The notes: generated by a model from the sequence alone, not told the origin. Shown: positions 1-10,076, counted from the stretch's first letter. The stretch is DNA of 64,000 bases from Fontibacillus panacisegetis (GCF_900102215.1 NZ_FNBG01000021.1:1-64000), one strand, 5' to 3'. Program-made: numbers and translations.

Positions 1-281
<281 letters not shown>

Positions 282-447
282 AAATTCCTGATTCATTCAG
301 GTCTAACTTGCAAATCTAGTTTCGTATCCAGTTTTCAGGGAACAAGAACAGCCTGATGGTTATCCAAGTGATACATAAGGTTAAATTGCTTGCAGCATTT
401 GGCGATGCTGTGACCTGAATAATAAGCATTTGTGCTACAAATGCCCG

Positions 448-564
448 TTTGGTGGCGATGGCGGAGGGGTTCCACACGTACCCATCCCGAACACGACCGT
501 TAAGCCCTCCAGCGCCGATGGTACTTGAACCGAAGGGTTCTGGGAGAGTAGGACGCCGCCAAGC
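448..564 (+). rRNA. 5S ribosomal RNA
   Basis: About 117 nt. The TTTGGTGGCGATGGCG start and the GGACGCCGCCAAGC end form the closing helix, with the conserved CCGAACACGACCGTTAAGC core between them. It lies about 165 nt after the 23S end, and tRNA-Asn starts 5 nt later, so the operon is read through into the tRNAs. The ends are good to a few bases. Confidence 0.95.
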
Positions 565-569
565 ATTAT

Positions 570-645
570 TCCCTGATAGCTCAGTTGGTAGAGCACTCGA
601 CTGTTAATCGAGTTGTCACAGGTTCGAGTCCTGTTCGGGGAGCCA
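570..645 (+). tRNA. tRNA-Asn (GTT)
   Basis: Full cloverleaf: acceptor TCCCTGA pairs with TCGGGGA, anticodon loop CTGTTAA gives GTT, and the T-loop is GGTTCGAGTCC. Discriminator G and CCA are encoded. It is the first of ten tRNAs after the rRNA genes. Confidence 0.96.
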
Positions 646-650
646 TTTAA

Positions 651-725
651 GGCCCGTTGGTCAAGGGGTTAAGACACCTCCCTTTCACGGAGGTAACAGG
701 GGTTCGAATCCCCTACGGGTCACCA
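651..725 (+). tRNA. tRNA-Glu (TTC)
   Basis: Acceptor GGCCCGT pairs with ACGGGTC; anticodon loop CTTTCAC gives TTC; T-arm GGGGTTCGAATCCCC. CCA is encoded. It starts 5 nt after tRNA-Asn. Confidence 0.96.
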
Positions 726-747
726 TCAATATTAGAATCAATCATAT

Positions 748-823
748 GGAGGCTTAGCTCAGCTGGGAGAGCATCTGCCTTACAAGCAGAGGGTCAGCGG
801 TTCGATCCCGTTAGCCTCCACCA
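748..823 (+). tRNA. tRNA-Val (TAC)
   Basis: Acceptor GGAGGCT pairs with AGCCTCC; anticodon loop CTTACAA gives TAC; CCA is encoded. Confidence 0.96.
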
Positions 824-859
824 TCTACTTCTTTAATGAGTATGATGAGTTAATACTGA

Positions 860-933
<74 letters not shown>

Positions 934-977
934 TTATACTCAAATCCAAATTTGAGTAAAGTTTCAAAATTTACTGT

Positions 978-1054
978 GGAGCCGTGGTGTAGAGGCCTAA
1001 CATGCCTGCCTGTCACGCAGGAGACCGCGGGTTCGAATCCCGTCGGCTCCGCCA
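978..1054 (+). tRNA. tRNA-Asp (GTC)
   Basis: Acceptor GGAGCCG pairs with CGGCTCC; anticodon loop CTGTCAC gives GTC; discriminator G73 is followed by encoded CCA. The G73 matters for reading the hisS-aspS T-box later in the window. Confidence 0.96.
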
Positions 1055-1077
1055 TTACATCTTTGAATAAGCTATGA

Positions 1078-1153
1078 GAGCCATTAGCTCAGTTGGTAGA
1101 GCACCTGACTTTTAATCAGGGTGTCGAAGGTTCGAGTCCTTCATGGCTCACCA
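1078..1153 (+). tRNA. tRNA-Lys (TTT)
   Basis: Acceptor GAGCCAT pairs with ATGGCTC; anticodon loop CTTTTAA gives TTT; CCA is encoded. Confidence 0.96.
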
Positions 1154-1170
1154 TTGTTTCATTACCGCAT

Positions 1171-1245
1171 GCGGACGTGGCTCAGCGGTAGAGCATCGCC
1201 TTGCCAAGGCGAGGGTCGCGGGTTCGATTCCCGTCGTCCGCTCCA
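1171..1245 (+). tRNA. tRNA-Gly (GCC)
   Basis: Acceptor GCGGACG pairs with CGTCCGC; anticodon loop TTGCCAA gives GCC; CCA is encoded. Confidence 0.96.
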
Positions 1246-1249
1246 TTAT

Positions 1250-1326
1250 GCGCCCTTAGCTCAGCTGGATAGAGCGTTTGACTACGAATCAAAAGGTCAG
1301 GAGTTCGAATCTCTTAGGGCGCGCCA
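1250..1326 (+). tRNA. tRNA-Arg (ACG)
   Basis: Acceptor GCGCCCT pairs with AGGGCGC; anticodon loop CTACGAA gives ACG, whose A34 is normally converted to inosine. Discriminator G and CCA are encoded. Confidence 0.96.
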
Positions 1327-1341
1327 TTAATTTCATAATGT

Positions 1342-1421
1342 GCCGGTGTGGCGGAATTGGCAGACGCGCGCGACTCAAAATCGTGAGGGAAACCGTGGGG
1401 GTTCGAGTCCCTTCACCGGCA
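1342..1421 (+). tRNA. tRNA-Leu (CAA), no encoded CCA
   Basis: A class II tRNA with a variable arm (about CGTGAGGGAAACCGTG). Acceptor GCCGGTG pairs with CACCGGC, and anticodon loop CTCAAAA gives CAA. The gene ends at discriminator A followed by TCATAT, so CCA is not encoded. Confidence 0.93.
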
Positions 1422-1429
1422 TCATATTT

Positions 1430-1503
1430 CGGGATGTAGCTCAGCTTGGTAGAGCACCTGGTTTGGGACCAGGGGGTCGCATGTTCAAATCGTGTCATCC
1501 CGA
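1430..1503 (+). tRNA. tRNA-Pro (TGG), no encoded CCA
   Basis: Acceptor CGGGATG pairs with CATCCCG; anticodon loop TTTGGGA gives TGG. It ends at discriminator A followed by TACG, so CCA is not encoded. It is the last tRNA before the operon terminator. Confidence 0.94.
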
Positions 1504-1512
1504 TACGACCGA

Positions 1513-1542
1513 GACAGTCATTGGATAATGGCTGTCTTTTTT
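1513..1542 (+). terminator. Rho-independent terminator of the rRNA/tRNA operon
   Basis: Stem GACAGTCATT / AATGGCTGTC with loop GGAT, followed directly by TTTTTT. It lies 9 nt after tRNA-Pro. Confidence 0.9.
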
Positions 1543-1571
1543 ACTTGCTCTCCTTTTGATCTTGTATTGTT

Positions 1572-1610
1572 ATTGTATATTTCATAATTTCTTAGGTCAC
1601 AATATACAAT
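1572..1610 (+). promoter_or_regulatory. Inverted repeat before bofC (possible operator or promoter region)
   Basis: ATTGTATATT (1572-1581) is repeated as the perfect inverse AATATACAAT (1601-1610) with a 19-nt spacer. It lies 23 nt before the bofC start, in very AT-rich DNA. TTGTAT and TAATTT about 17 nt apart could serve as -35 and -10. It may be a protein-binding site; the function is inferred only from position and symmetry. Confidence 0.35.
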
Positions 1611-1633
1611 AAAGTCGACAGAAGGGGATTATC

Positions 1634-2335
1634 GTGAATATTTACCGGATTAAAAAACAGCTCAGAAGACGTTGGAAAAGATGGAGACGTGCAATTTGGA
1701 CCATTGGTGCTTGTGGCTTAGTAGGGCTGATGGCTTGGCTTGGTGTGCCTCTATCTGATCAAATGGAAAAACTAATGACTACGCAACCAGGTGTGATGGA
1801 GACGCTAGGAAAAATACACGAAATAGATAAACTAGCGATTGGACAGAAGGAAAGCTCAGATCAAGATTCATCAGATCAATGGCTCGATGATATCAGAAGA
1901 TCAGAGCAGGTTCGGATCGTTCATTTGAATAAAAAATATACTTGTGGAGAAGAAGAAAGCTCTGTACTCGGCATATTGTCACCGATAGAAATTACAGAAT
2001 TAATGAAGCAGCATCCAGATTGGATTGGAAGAGTTGGTGCTGGGGGAGATGTATGGCTGGAAGAGTCCATTGAAGGATTATCTGAGGAGTGTCAACAGGA
2101 TGGATACATCGGAGTAGATAAGAACGGAAACTTAAGCCTGTTTGAAGGACCACCTAAGGACGAGAAGGTCATCAAAACCTTTTTTCAACTGGATGTTGGT
2201 ACAATGGAAAGCGCACTCCCTGAAGAAGTGCTGAAACAATTGAAACAAGGTATTCGGGTGCAGGATGTATCCGAATATAACAGCGTGCTTTCCACCTTTA
2301 GTGATTATGCAATAGGACAGGGTCAACATAGATAG
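1634..2335 (+). CDS. bofC: BofC-like forespore protein (sigma-K checkpoint)
   Basis: The 233-aa protein has a basic N-terminus and one hydrophobic segment at about residues 20-38, consistent with a signal anchor. The C-terminal half resembles the BofC C-terminal domain, with stretches such as GNLSLFEGPPKDEKVIKTFF and LKQGIRVQDVSEY. In B. subtilis, BofC is made in the forespore, acts in the intermembrane space and restrains the SpoIVB protease, delaying pro-sigma-K processing. The gene starts at GTG behind GAAGGGGA. Its place next to the ruv genes is the same as in B. subtilis. The protein is longer than B. subtilis BofC (about 170 aa), mainly in the linker after the anchor. Confidence 0.8.
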   Translation: MNIYRIKKQLRRRWKRWRRAIWTIGACGLVGLMAWLGVPLSDQMEKLMTTQPGVMETLGKIHEIDKLAIGQKESSDQDSSDQWLDDIRRSEQVRIVHLNKKYTCGEEESSVLGILSPIEITELMKQHPDWIGRVGAGGDVWLEESIEGLSEECQQDGYIGVDKNGNLSLFEGPPKDEKVIKTFFQLDVGTMESALPEEVLKQLKQGIRVQDVSEYNSVLSTFSDYAIGQGQHR

Positions 2336-2388
2336 TTAAATCAGCTAAATGAGCAAAGCGAAAAATGAGATAAAGTAGTGGTGATAAA

Positions 2389-2413
2389 AGAGGCGAGTAA
2401 TTCGTCTCTTTTT
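2389..2413 (+). terminator. Terminator after bofC
   Basis: Stem AGAGGCGA / TCGTCTCT (one G:T pair), loop GTAAT, then TTTT. It separates bofC from the ruv operon. Confidence 0.75.
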
Positions 2414-2449
2414 GTTTGCAAACTTTTTTCCTCAACATGTCTAAACTTT

Positions 2450-2458
2450 TGATATAAT
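2450..2458 (+). promoter_or_regulatory. Extended -10 promoter element of ruvCAB
   Basis: TTGATATAAT contains a TGN-TATAAT extended -10 (TATAAT at 2453-2458). No good -35 is visible. It lies about 70 nt before the ruvC start, just after the bofC terminator. Confidence 0.5.
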
Positions 2459-2530
2459 GAAGTGAATACATATGTTCGCTTATTCAAACTATTTGTTCGA
2501 GTAAACAGGGCATTTGAGGAGAGACAACAT

Positions 2531-3034
2531 TTGCGGATATTAGGCATCGACCCCGGTATTGCTATCGTAGGCTTCGGATTTATAGATAAACAAGGTAGTA
2601 AATGTGTCCCTGTACAATACGGATGCATTCAGACTGAGGCGCATACTCCTGAAGAAGAACGGCTGCTTCATGTATATGAAGGAATAGTGCAGCTCATTGA
2701 TAAATACAAACCTGATGCGGTTGCCCTTGAGAAATTGTTTTTCAATCGTAATGTAACGACAGCAATGACCGTTTCACAGGCTAGAGGAGTTATGGTACTG
2801 GCTGCTACTCAAAAAGGATTGCCAATAGCTGAATATACACCCATGCAGGTAAAACAAGCTATTGTCGGATATGGCAAGGCAGAGAAAAAACAAGTTCAGG
2901 AAATGACTAGAATGTTTTTGAAGCTTCAAGCTATACCAAAACCGGATGATGTTGCGGATGCTCTTGCTGTAGCAATCTGCCATGCACATTCGTATACTCT
3001 AAATTCCAAATTGAATGAGGTATTGCGGAAATGA
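2531..3034 (+). CDS. ruvC: Crossover junction endodeoxyribonuclease RuvC
   Basis: A 167-aa Holliday-junction resolvase that nicks four-way junctions held by RuvAB. The catalytic acidic residues of the RNase H-like fold are visible: D7 in GIDPG, E67 in ALEKLFF, and D140 and D143 in PDDVADALA. The start is taken at TTG 2531 because GAGGAG (2517-2522) sits 8 nt upstream and the protein then begins MRILGIDPG as the family does; an ATG 69 nt upstream would add an untypical extension. The stop overlaps the ruvA start by 4 nt (ATGA), indicating translational coupling. B. subtilis lacks RuvC and uses RecU, so ruvC here marks a different lineage. Confidence 0.95.
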   Translation: MRILGIDPGIAIVGFGFIDKQGSKCVPVQYGCIQTEAHTPEEERLLHVYEGIVQLIDKYKPDAVALEKLFFNRNVTTAMTVSQARGVMVLAATQKGLPIAEYTPMQVKQAIVGYGKAEKKQVQEMTRMFLKLQAIPKPDDVADALAVAICHAHSYTLNSKLNEVLRK

Positions 3035-3645
3035 TAGATTTCTTACGTGGGCAGATTGCCTTATTAGAAACAGAATATGTAGTACTTGATGTACATGGTA
3101 TTGGTTATCGTGTGTTTTGTCCGAACCCCTACGTGTATGGAACAAAAAAAGATGAGATCGTTACGATTTACATTCATCACCATGTACGTGAGGACGCCAT
3201 TTTATTATTTGGATTCTCGACGAGAGAAGAACAGAAATTGTTCCGGAAGCTTATTGAAGTGTCTGGAATAGGACCACGTGTAGCTCTAGGCATATTAAGC
3301 GGCGGAAGTCCGGATCATGTGGTGGCGGCAATTCATCAGGAGAATATCAGCTTTTTAATAAAGTTGCCGGGAATAGGTAAGAAAACAGCACAAAGAATGA
3401 TTTTGGACTTGAAGGACAAGTTGGATGGAATGGGTGCACCTTCATTATTTGACGAAGCGCCGGTACTTAGTGATGCTCAAGAAGGGAACTCCGGCTGGCC
3501 GGAAGCGAGAGAAGGGCTTAAAGCGCTCGGTTATACTGATACAGAGCTGGATCGTGTATGGCTGCGTTTGAAAGACAGTGTAGGTCCAGATGAAGCAGTG
3601 GACTCTGTGATGAAAAAAGCCCTTAAGCTGCTCTATGCGGGTTAA
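3031..3645 (+). CDS. ruvA: Holliday junction branch migration protein RuvA
   Basis: A 204-aa DNA-binding subunit that tetramerises on Holliday junctions and loads RuvB. The N-terminal OB-fold begins MIDFLRGQIALLE. Two helix-hairpin-helix motifs follow (VSGIGPRVALGIL and LPGIGKKTAQRMI). The C-terminal domain III (about residues 155-204) is the RuvB contact. The gene overlaps ruvC by 4 nt and precedes ruvB by 33 nt. Confidence 0.97.
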   Translation: MIDFLRGQIALLETEYVVLDVHGIGYRVFCPNPYVYGTKKDEIVTIYIHHHVREDAILLFGFSTREEQKLFRKLIEVSGIGPRVALGILSGGSPDHVVAAIHQENISFLIKLPGIGKKTAQRMILDLKDKLDGMGAPSLFDEAPVLSDAQEGNSGWPEAREGLKALGYTDTELDRVWLRLKDSVGPDEAVDSVMKKALKLLYAG

Positions 3646-3678
3646 TGGTGAGCAAGAAGGAAGGAGTGCAAGGGATCG

Positions 3679-4686
3679 ATGATGGAAGATCGAATTATTT
3701 CTGCTAATTTGATGATGGAAGACCAGGCTGTAGAGCTGAGTCTTCGTCCTCGTTATTTGGCGGAGTATATCGGACAGAATCAGATAAAGGAAAATATGAA
3801 GATATATATAGAAGCAGCCAAAATGCGAAAAGAGGCGCTTGACCATGTACTGCTGTATGGTCCTCCGGGGCTCGGTAAAACTACGCTAGCCAACATCATT
3901 GCTAATGAGCTAGGTGTAAACATTCGGACGACATCAGGGCCCGCTATTGAACGGCCTGGGGATCTAGCTGCTTTACTTACGAACCTGCAAGAGGGCGATG
4001 TATTATTCATCGATGAAATACACAGATTGCACCGTACAGTTGAGGAGGTGCTCTATCCGGCAATGGAGGATTCTGCGCTGGATATCATGATCGGTAAAGG
4101 GCCAAGCGCAAGATCCGTTCGTCTGGATCTGCCCCCATTTACCTTGATAGGAGCTACTACTCGTGCAGGTCTTCTCTCGGCTCCACTTCGTGACCGTTTT
4201 GGAATTGTAAGCCGTCTGGAATTTTATGCGACAGAGGAATTGAGCTTCATCGTCTCTCGTGGGGCTGATATTTTTGGTATAGAAATCATTGGAGATGCTG
4301 CAGACGAGATTGCTCTTCGATCTCGGGGAACGCCTCGGATTGCAAATCGTCTCTTTAGACGGGTGCGTGATTATGCGCAAGTGCGCGGTGATGGGCTTAT
4401 TACCACGGATATAGCAAGAGAAGCTCTGCAAATGCTGCAGGTAGATAATATGGGACTGGATCTGATCGATTACAAAATGCTGCAGGCGATGATTACAAGC
4501 TTTAGAGGTGGCCCCGTTGGCCTTGATACGATAGCAGCAACCATAGGAGAAGAAAGTCAGACGATAGAGGATGTATATGAACCATATTTACTCCAAATCG
4601 GATTTTTGCAACGTACACCTCGAGGACGTATAGTAACGGCTGCAGCCTATCAGCATCTGGGTTTGCCGTTTCCTGAACATCAGTAA
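3679..4686 (+). CDS. ruvB: Holliday junction branch migration helicase RuvB
   Basis: A 335-aa AAA+ hexameric motor that drives branch migration with RuvA. Walker A is GPPGLGKTT, Walker B is LFIDEIHRL, sensor 1 is [10 protein letters not shown], and the arginine finger region is APLRDRFG. The C-terminal winged helix ends with [17 protein letters not shown]. The start at ATG 3679 has AGGAAGGAG about 11 nt upstream. It completes the ruvCAB operon, and the next gene starts 17 nt after its stop. Confidence 0.97.
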   Translation: MMEDRIISANLMMEDQAVELSLRPRYLAEYIGQNQIKENMKIYIEAAKMRKEALDHVLLYGPPGLGKTTLANIIANELGVNIRTTSGPAIERPGDLAALLTNLQEGDVLFIDEIHRLHRTVEEVLYPAMEDSALDIMIGKGPSARSVRLDLPPFTLIGATTRAGLLSAPLRDRFGIVSRLEFYATEELSFIVSRGADIFGIEIIGDAADEIALRSRGTPRIANRLFRRVRDYAQVRGDGLITTDIAREALQMLQVDNMGLDLIDYKMLQAMITSFRGGPVGLDTIAATIGEESQTIEDVYEPYLLQIGFLQRTPRGRIVTAAAYQHLGLPFPEHQ

Positions 4687-4703
4687 ATGAGGAGGAGCAG
4701 ATT

Positions 4704-6818
4704 GTGGTATTAGATAAAACGAGTATGAAAATAAGTAGATGGGGAAAAGGAATCCTTTCTGGATTTCTTTTGCTAGGTGCATTACAATTGCCGGTATCAT
4801 CGGTTTCAGCTGATTCATCCATAGATCGTACTGTTCGTGTTGCCCTGTTTCTAGATGCGGGGAGCACATATAAATCAACTGTTCCAGCAGTTACTCTCAA
4901 AGCAGAATCAGAGTGGTCGGCAGGATTCTCATTTGGAGGGGGATTTGAAAGCTGGGTTCAATTGAATGCCGGACAATCGGCACGGTTCAGTGTTGACGGA
5001 TTCAAGGTAAAAGCGATGGAGAGCAAGGACTGGAGCATCGTTTCCGCTGCAGTTAAGAAGCTTCAAGGCACTGCGGACAAGCCTGTATTAATTGCTCTGG
5101 ATCAAGGAGGAAGCACACTCTATCAAATCTTTACCGGACCATACGCCACCGCTGATGAAGCTAGCAAGGCAGCTACACGAGTCGCTTCCTCTATACCAGG
5201 ACAATTAAAAGGACAAGCACCTGAGGCTAGAGGAAGTTATTACTACACTGCAGGAAGCTTCGGAAGTAAGGGTGAGGCTGAAAGCCTTCGTCAAAGCATC
5301 AGCAGCCAAGGGGTTGACGCATACGTTGTATTAACTGCTCCACAGCAATTTGCTGTATGGGTCGGTGGAATGGCTAGTGAAAATGATCTGGCAGGCTTGC
5401 AGGCACAACTTGCTCAAACTATGCCGCAAGTATCACTTGCCCCTGTTAATCAGGGTACAGGTCTTATTGAATTTAAAGATGCTACACTAAATCTTGAAGC
5501 TCCTTCTCCGGTGGATCATTATAAATTGACAGGTGCTGATGCTAGGCTGATTATTCGAGATGGAGAGCAATCGGTTATTCAGGTAACTGAACGTTCTGCG
5601 CGTCAGTATCGTGGAGATTTTGAAATTAGCAATTATAACGGCCAATTGGCACTCGTCAATGAGATTTCGTTGGATCAGTACCTTTATTCTGTTGTAGCTG
5701 CCGAGGTTCCTTCGTCATGGCATCTGGAATCATTGAAAGCACAAGCTGTGGCTGCTCGCAGCTATGCTCTATATAATTCAGCTATTAATAAGTTCAAAGT
5801 AGCAGGACTCGTAGACACGACGTTAAGTCAGGTGTATAACGGGGTGGATAAAGAGATTGCAAGCATAACAGAGGCTGTTGATAGTACAGCTGGAGAAGTT
5901 ATCATGGCAAATGGCAAGGTTGTCGAAGGTGTTTTCTCTTCTAATAGTGGAGGGGTAACAGCAGATTCATCAGAAGTGTGGAACAGTGTAAATTCCATAT
6001 ATTCAAGTACTTTGAGCCAAGAGGACAAGGCGGCTGAGGCTTCATTGAAATCCTGGTATCATGTTCTTTTGTCGACTGGCAAGACAGGGTATATTCGTGA
6101 AGATAACATTGTATTAACGGGTGGATCTACAGCTGCAGGGCTTAAAAAGCTCGCGGTCACAACGAGCTCTGTTATGGTCAGACCATTGCCAATAATTCAA
6201 TCTAACGTAGAACCTGTTGCTAAAATGAATCCAGGTGATGAGGCGATCATTTTGGACAAGGTGAGTGAGTCGAACTCATATGCTTGGGTTAGAGGTCCTT
6301 TCAGTTCCGATGATTTGGTGAAATCGTTAAAAGGCAAAACTGTAACGGAAGCTCCAGCTACTATTACGAACCTGGAAGTGACCCAAAGAGGTCCATCTGG
6401 CCGGGTATTGCAGGTTAAAGCAAATGGTCAAATTCTGGATGTAAAATATCCTGATCTTTACAGATCAGCGTTAGGCGGACTTCCAAGCACGCTGTTTGAT
6501 ATTGTTGCTATCGGAAGGTATACTGTACAAGGTGCTGGAGACGTTAGGTCAACGGCGACATCGACTTCAGGGACAACAGTATTGTCTTCGTCCGGCGTAA
6601 AGACAAGCAGCGGCAACAATTTAGTCGTACTGGGTGCGGACGGAGTATCGAGAGTTGTTGAACAAAGTAATGAGTTTATGTTTGTAGGACGTGGAAATGG
6701 TCATGGTATCGGCTTGTCCCAGTGGGGCGCTAAAGGCATGGCTGACGCAGGGTATGATTATCGTCAAATTTTGCAACACTACTATCAAAATGTGTCTATT
6801 GTAAGGAATGAACAATAA
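4704..6818 (+). CDS. SpoIID/LytB-domain exported protein with SPOR repeats
   Basis: The 704-aa protein has a signal peptide ending near SSVSA (about residues 1-36), two SPOR-like peptidoglycan-binding segments (about 128-165 and 172-220), then a SpoIID/LytB domain. That domain includes [20 protein letters not shown], with the glutamate that is catalytic in SpoIID, and ends with the family signature [17 protein letters not shown]. Known SpoIID is a lytic transglycosylase acting on denuded glycan strands; SPOR domains bind such strands. A stretch of about 150 aa splits the SpoIID domain and may be an inserted module. The start is GTG with GGAGGAG 6 nt upstream. The stop overlaps queA by 1 nt. 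B. subtilis has no such gene between ruvB and queA. Confidence 0.85.
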   Translation: MVLDKTSMKISRWGKGILSGFLLLGALQLPVSSVSADSSIDRTVRVALFLDAGSTYKSTVPAVTLKAESEWSAGFSFGGGFESWVQLNAGQSARFSVDGFKVKAMESKDWSIVSAAVKKLQGTADKPVLIALDQGGSTLYQIFTGPYATADEASKAATRVASSIPGQLKGQAPEARGSYYYTAGSFGSKGEAESLRQSISSQGVDAYVVLTAPQQFAVWVGGMASENDLAGLQAQLAQTMPQVSLAPVNQGTGLIEFKDATLNLEAPSPVDHYKLTGADARLIIRDGEQSVIQVTERSARQYRGDFEISNYNGQLALVNEISLDQYLYSVVAAEVPSSWHLESLKAQAVAARSYALYNSAINKFKVAGLVDTTLSQVYNGVDKEIASITEAVDSTAGEVIMANGKVVEGVFSSNSGGVTADSSEVWNSVNSIYSSTLSQEDKAAEASLKSWYHVLLSTGKTGYIREDNIVLTGGSTAAGLKKLAVTTSSVMVRPLPIIQSNVEPVAKMNPGDEAIILDKVSESNSYAWVRGPFSSDDLVKSLKGKTVTEAPATITNLEVTQRGPSGRVLQVKANGQILDVKYPDLYRSALGGLPSTLFDIVAIGRYTVQGAGDVRSTATSTSGTTVLSSSGVKTSSGNNLVVLGADGVSRVVEQSNEFMFVGRGNGHGIGLSQWGAKGMADAGYDYRQILQHYYQNVSIVRNEQ

Positions 6819-7846
6819 TGAATGTTGAATTATATGATTTTGATCTTCCAGAAGAATTAATTGCTCAAACTCCATTGACGGATCGCAGTGCTTCACGGTT
6901 GTTAACGCTGAATAAAAATGATGGAAGTGTAGAGCACCATACGTTTTCAGATATATTGGAATATTTGCGTCCTGGCGACACGCTAGTGCTAAATGATACT
7001 CGAGTTATTCCAGCACGTTTGTTTGGTGTTAAGGAGGATACTGGAGCAAAAGCTGAAGTATTACTGCTCAAAAATTTGGGTGAAGATTGCTGGGAAGCTC
7101 TTGTTAAGCCGGGAAAAAAATTAAAAACAGGCTCAGTGATTGTTTTTAGTGATGAATTAAAAGCGACGATTGAATCTGAGGGAGAAATGGGTGGACGTGT
7201 TCTTCGTTTCTTATACACAGGAATTTTTAATGAAATTTTAGACCGATTGGGTCAAATGCCTCTTCCACCATATATTAAAGAAAGACTCGAAGACCAGGAG
7301 CGGTATCAGACGGTATATTCCAAGCATGAAGGTTCTGCCGCTGCACCTACAGCTGGACTTCATTTTACAGAATCTTTGCTGCAGCAAATATCCGATCAAG
7401 GAATCGATATTGCTTTTGTAACACTTCATGTGGGATTAGGGACTTTTCGGCCGATGTCGGTTGATCGTGTAGAGGATCATGTAATGCATGAGGAATACTA
7501 CGTGCTTCCACAGGAAACAGCTGACCTTCTTAATGCAACTAAAGCCCGAGGAGGCCGTGTTGTTGCTGTAGGCACAACATCTGCACGGACGCTGGAAACA
7601 GTGGCTCAAAAATGCGGGAATGGTCCTGTGGTTAAAAGCAGCGGTTGGACAGGTATTTTTATTTATCCTGGCTATGAGTTTGGATTAGTGGATGCCCTGA
7701 TTACTAATTTCCACTTACCTAAATCCACATTAGTGATGCTGGTAAGTGCACTTGCAGGTCGGGAAAATATTTTAAACGCATACAAGGAAGCGATCGAACA
7801 GAAATATCGTTTTTTCAGCTTTGGCGATGCAATGTTCATATATTAA
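6818..7846 (+). CDS. queA: S-adenosylmethionine:tRNA ribosyltransferase-isomerase QueA
   Basis: A 342-aa enzyme that moves the ribosyl part of SAM onto preQ1 at tRNA position 34, giving epoxyqueuosine. Family signatures are visible: [16 protein letters not shown] near the N-terminus, [21 protein letters not shown], and GTTSARTLE with FIYPGYEF near the C-terminus. Length is typical (about 340 aa). The ATG overlaps the last base of the preceding stop (TAATG). tgt, the previous step of the same pathway, follows. Confidence 0.97.
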   Translation: MNVELYDFDLPEELIAQTPLTDRSASRLLTLNKNDGSVEHHTFSDILEYLRPGDTLVLNDTRVIPARLFGVKEDTGAKAEVLLLKNLGEDCWEALVKPGKKLKTGSVIVFSDELKATIESEGEMGGRVLRFLYTGIFNEILDRLGQMPLPPYIKERLEDQERYQTVYSKHEGSAAAPTAGLHFTESLLQQISDQGIDIAFVTLHVGLGTFRPMSVDRVEDHVMHEEYYVLPQETADLLNATKARGGRVVAVGTTSARTLETVAQKCGNGPVVKSSGWTGIFIYPGYEFGLVDALITNFHLPKSTLVMLVSALAGRENILNAYKEAIEQKYRFFSFGDAMFIY

Positions 7847-9001
<1,155 letters not shown>

Positions 9002-9037
9002 TGGATTCAGGACATAAAGGGGAAGGAGGAAATGTAC

Positions 9038-9349
9038 ATGTTTCAATATGCAGCAGCTGCGCCATCAGGAACGAGTTCGCTAATTTCTTTCATTGTTCCA
9101 CTCGTGCTTATGTTTGCAGTATTTTATTTCTTATTGATTCGTCCGCAAAAGAAAAAACAGCAAACTCGTAATAACATGCTTAACGCTCTTCAAAAGGGTG
9201 ATAAGATCGTTACGATCGGTGGTTTGCATGGTACGATTATGGAAATGGCAGACGATACGGTTGTTCTACGCGTGAATGATGTAACTAAATTGACTTTTGA
9301 TCGCAATGCGATCAGTCATCGCGTGGACACGCCTTCAGAGAGCAAATAA
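9038..9349 (+). CDS. yajC: Preprotein translocase subunit YajC
   Basis: A 103-aa accessory membrane protein of the Sec translocon (YajC-SecDF). It has one membrane segment (about residues 14-34, ending FYFLLIRPQKK) and a soluble C-terminal domain with KGDKIVTIGGLHGTI. ATG 9038 is 8 nt after AAGGAGG (9023-9029); ATG 9032 is only 2 nt away from that site and is less likely. secD and secF lie 8 kb downstream, separated by the accessory block and spoVB. Confidence 0.93.
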   Translation: MFQYAAAAPSGTSSLISFIVPLVLMFAVFYFLLIRPQKKKQQTRNNMLNALQKGDKIVTIGGLHGTIMEMADDTVVLRVNDVTKLTFDRNAISHRVDTPSESK

Positions 9350-9385
9350 TCGAATTCGGTAATTGCTGTTAGATGAGATTGTAGG

Positions 9386-9412
9386 ATAGCCCGCATTGCG
9401 GGCTATTTTTTT
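9386..9412 (+). terminator. Terminator after yajC
   Basis: A perfect 9-bp stem ATAGCCCGC / GCGGGCTAT with loop ATT, then TTTTTT. It closes the ruvCAB-SpoIID-queA-tgt-yajC run. Confidence 0.92.
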
Positions 9413-9423
9413 GTCTAAAGAAA

Positions 9424-9829
9424 GGGGCTGTCCCAAAAGTAGGTTTATTGTCAAAACTAGAAATAGCCGTGCAAGGAAGACGATCCCCACACCCTGCACC
9501 GCTTGATCCTGCCACATTCTATGACCGTATCTCATGTGTAATAGTGTCATGATGCGGAATTCCTGAAATTCCTGCAAATGTGCAGGCTTTGATCATGTAA
9601 AGCCTCTAAATGCCCTAAATTGCTGCGAATGTGCAGGCTTTCTCTAAGGATTCTTTTCAAACCAGTCTATTCTGAACCATATTCCTGCATTTTTGCAGGC
9701 TTCTGTTCATCCTTTTATAGCAACTTTAAAAAAAACTGTATTTTTACATTCTTTTCCTGATATTTTGCCTTTCCACTGCAAAAAAAAGTGTCCCTCAAAG
9801 TTATCTTAGATAACTTTTGGGACAGCCTC
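9424..9829. mobile_element. Short non-autonomous element (MITE-like) with 15-bp terminal inverted repeats
   Basis: GGCTGTCCCAAAAGT at 9426-9440 recurs as its exact inverse ACTTTTGGGACAGCC at 9813-9827, bounding about 400 bp with no transposase gene. Ends of this type are, from memory, common in IS1182-like elements; I could not search. The right end folds into a long hairpin (9789-9823: GTCCC / GGGAC outer stem, AAAGTTATCT / AGATAACTTT inner stem). No clear target duplication was found. Inside is an array of CTGCA/TGCAG palindromes, so the element may be a deleted IS into which the array was captured. Confidence 0.6.
9571..9766. repeat. Array of 16-bp CTGCA...TGCAG palindromes, copy 1
   Basis: Three good units are present: CCTGCAAATGTGCAGG (9571-9586), GCTGCGAATGTGCAGG (9622-9637) and CCTGCATTTTTGCAGG (9684-9699). 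Two decayed ones follow near 9735-9750 and 9756-9770. Unit starts are 51 and 62 nt apart. The arms CCTGC and GCAGG are conserved and the AT centre varies. A second array with the same spacing lies at 55757-55934. No coding function is seen. Confidence 0.75.
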
Positions 9830-9896
9830 GCGATCCGCAAAATTCGAGTGTCTGCATTAGACAAACTTCGTAAAGCAATGCAGGGAAGGGGGGATT

Positions 9897-10076
9897 ATGG
9901 GGGAGGGACAACAACCATTTACATACTTACTTACAGCAATAAGCCAGGTTGGATTTCCTATTGTTCTTACTGCGTATCTACTTACTCGATTTGAAAAGAA
10001 ACTCGACAAACTAACCGAAAGTAAACGAGCCAAAGTGAGGAAATCTATGGAGAATGATCTTTTTGATTTAGTTTAG
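9897..10076 (+). CDS. YvrJ-family small membrane protein
   Basis: The 59-aa product begins MGEGQQPFTYLLTAISQ, with a hydrophobic helix at about residues 9-28 (VGFPIVLTAYLLTRFEKKL), which is the YvrJ signature. A charged tail follows. AAGGGGGG precedes the ATG by 3-4 nt. In B. subtilis yvrJ lies by sigO-rsoA; the function of YvrJ is unknown. The last third (from about residue 46, MENDLFDLV) is unlike YvrJ and reads as the start of the neighbouring HTH gene, so a deletion seems to have fused the two before the stop. Confidence 0.65.
   Translation: MGEGQQPFTYLLTAISQVGFPIVLTAYLLTRFEKKLDKLTESKRAKVRKSMENDLFDLV

Noticed and set aside
1121..1498. Open frames of about 60-70 codons on both strands across the tRNA cluster
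   Set aside because: They lie wholly over tRNA genes and encode no recognisable protein.
9335..9577. Minus-strand 80-codon frame over the left end of the MITE-like element
   Set aside because: It reads through the yajC terminator and the inverted repeat; no ribosome site and no convincing transposase similarity.
9571..9766. Possible CRISPR array
   Set aside because: Repeats are only 16 bp, palindromic and variable, spacers are uneven, and no cas gene is present.
9788..9994. Plus-strand 68-codon frame across the right inverted repeat
   Set aside because: It begins inside the terminal hairpin and overlaps the YvrJ-like gene in another frame, which has the recognisable sequence.
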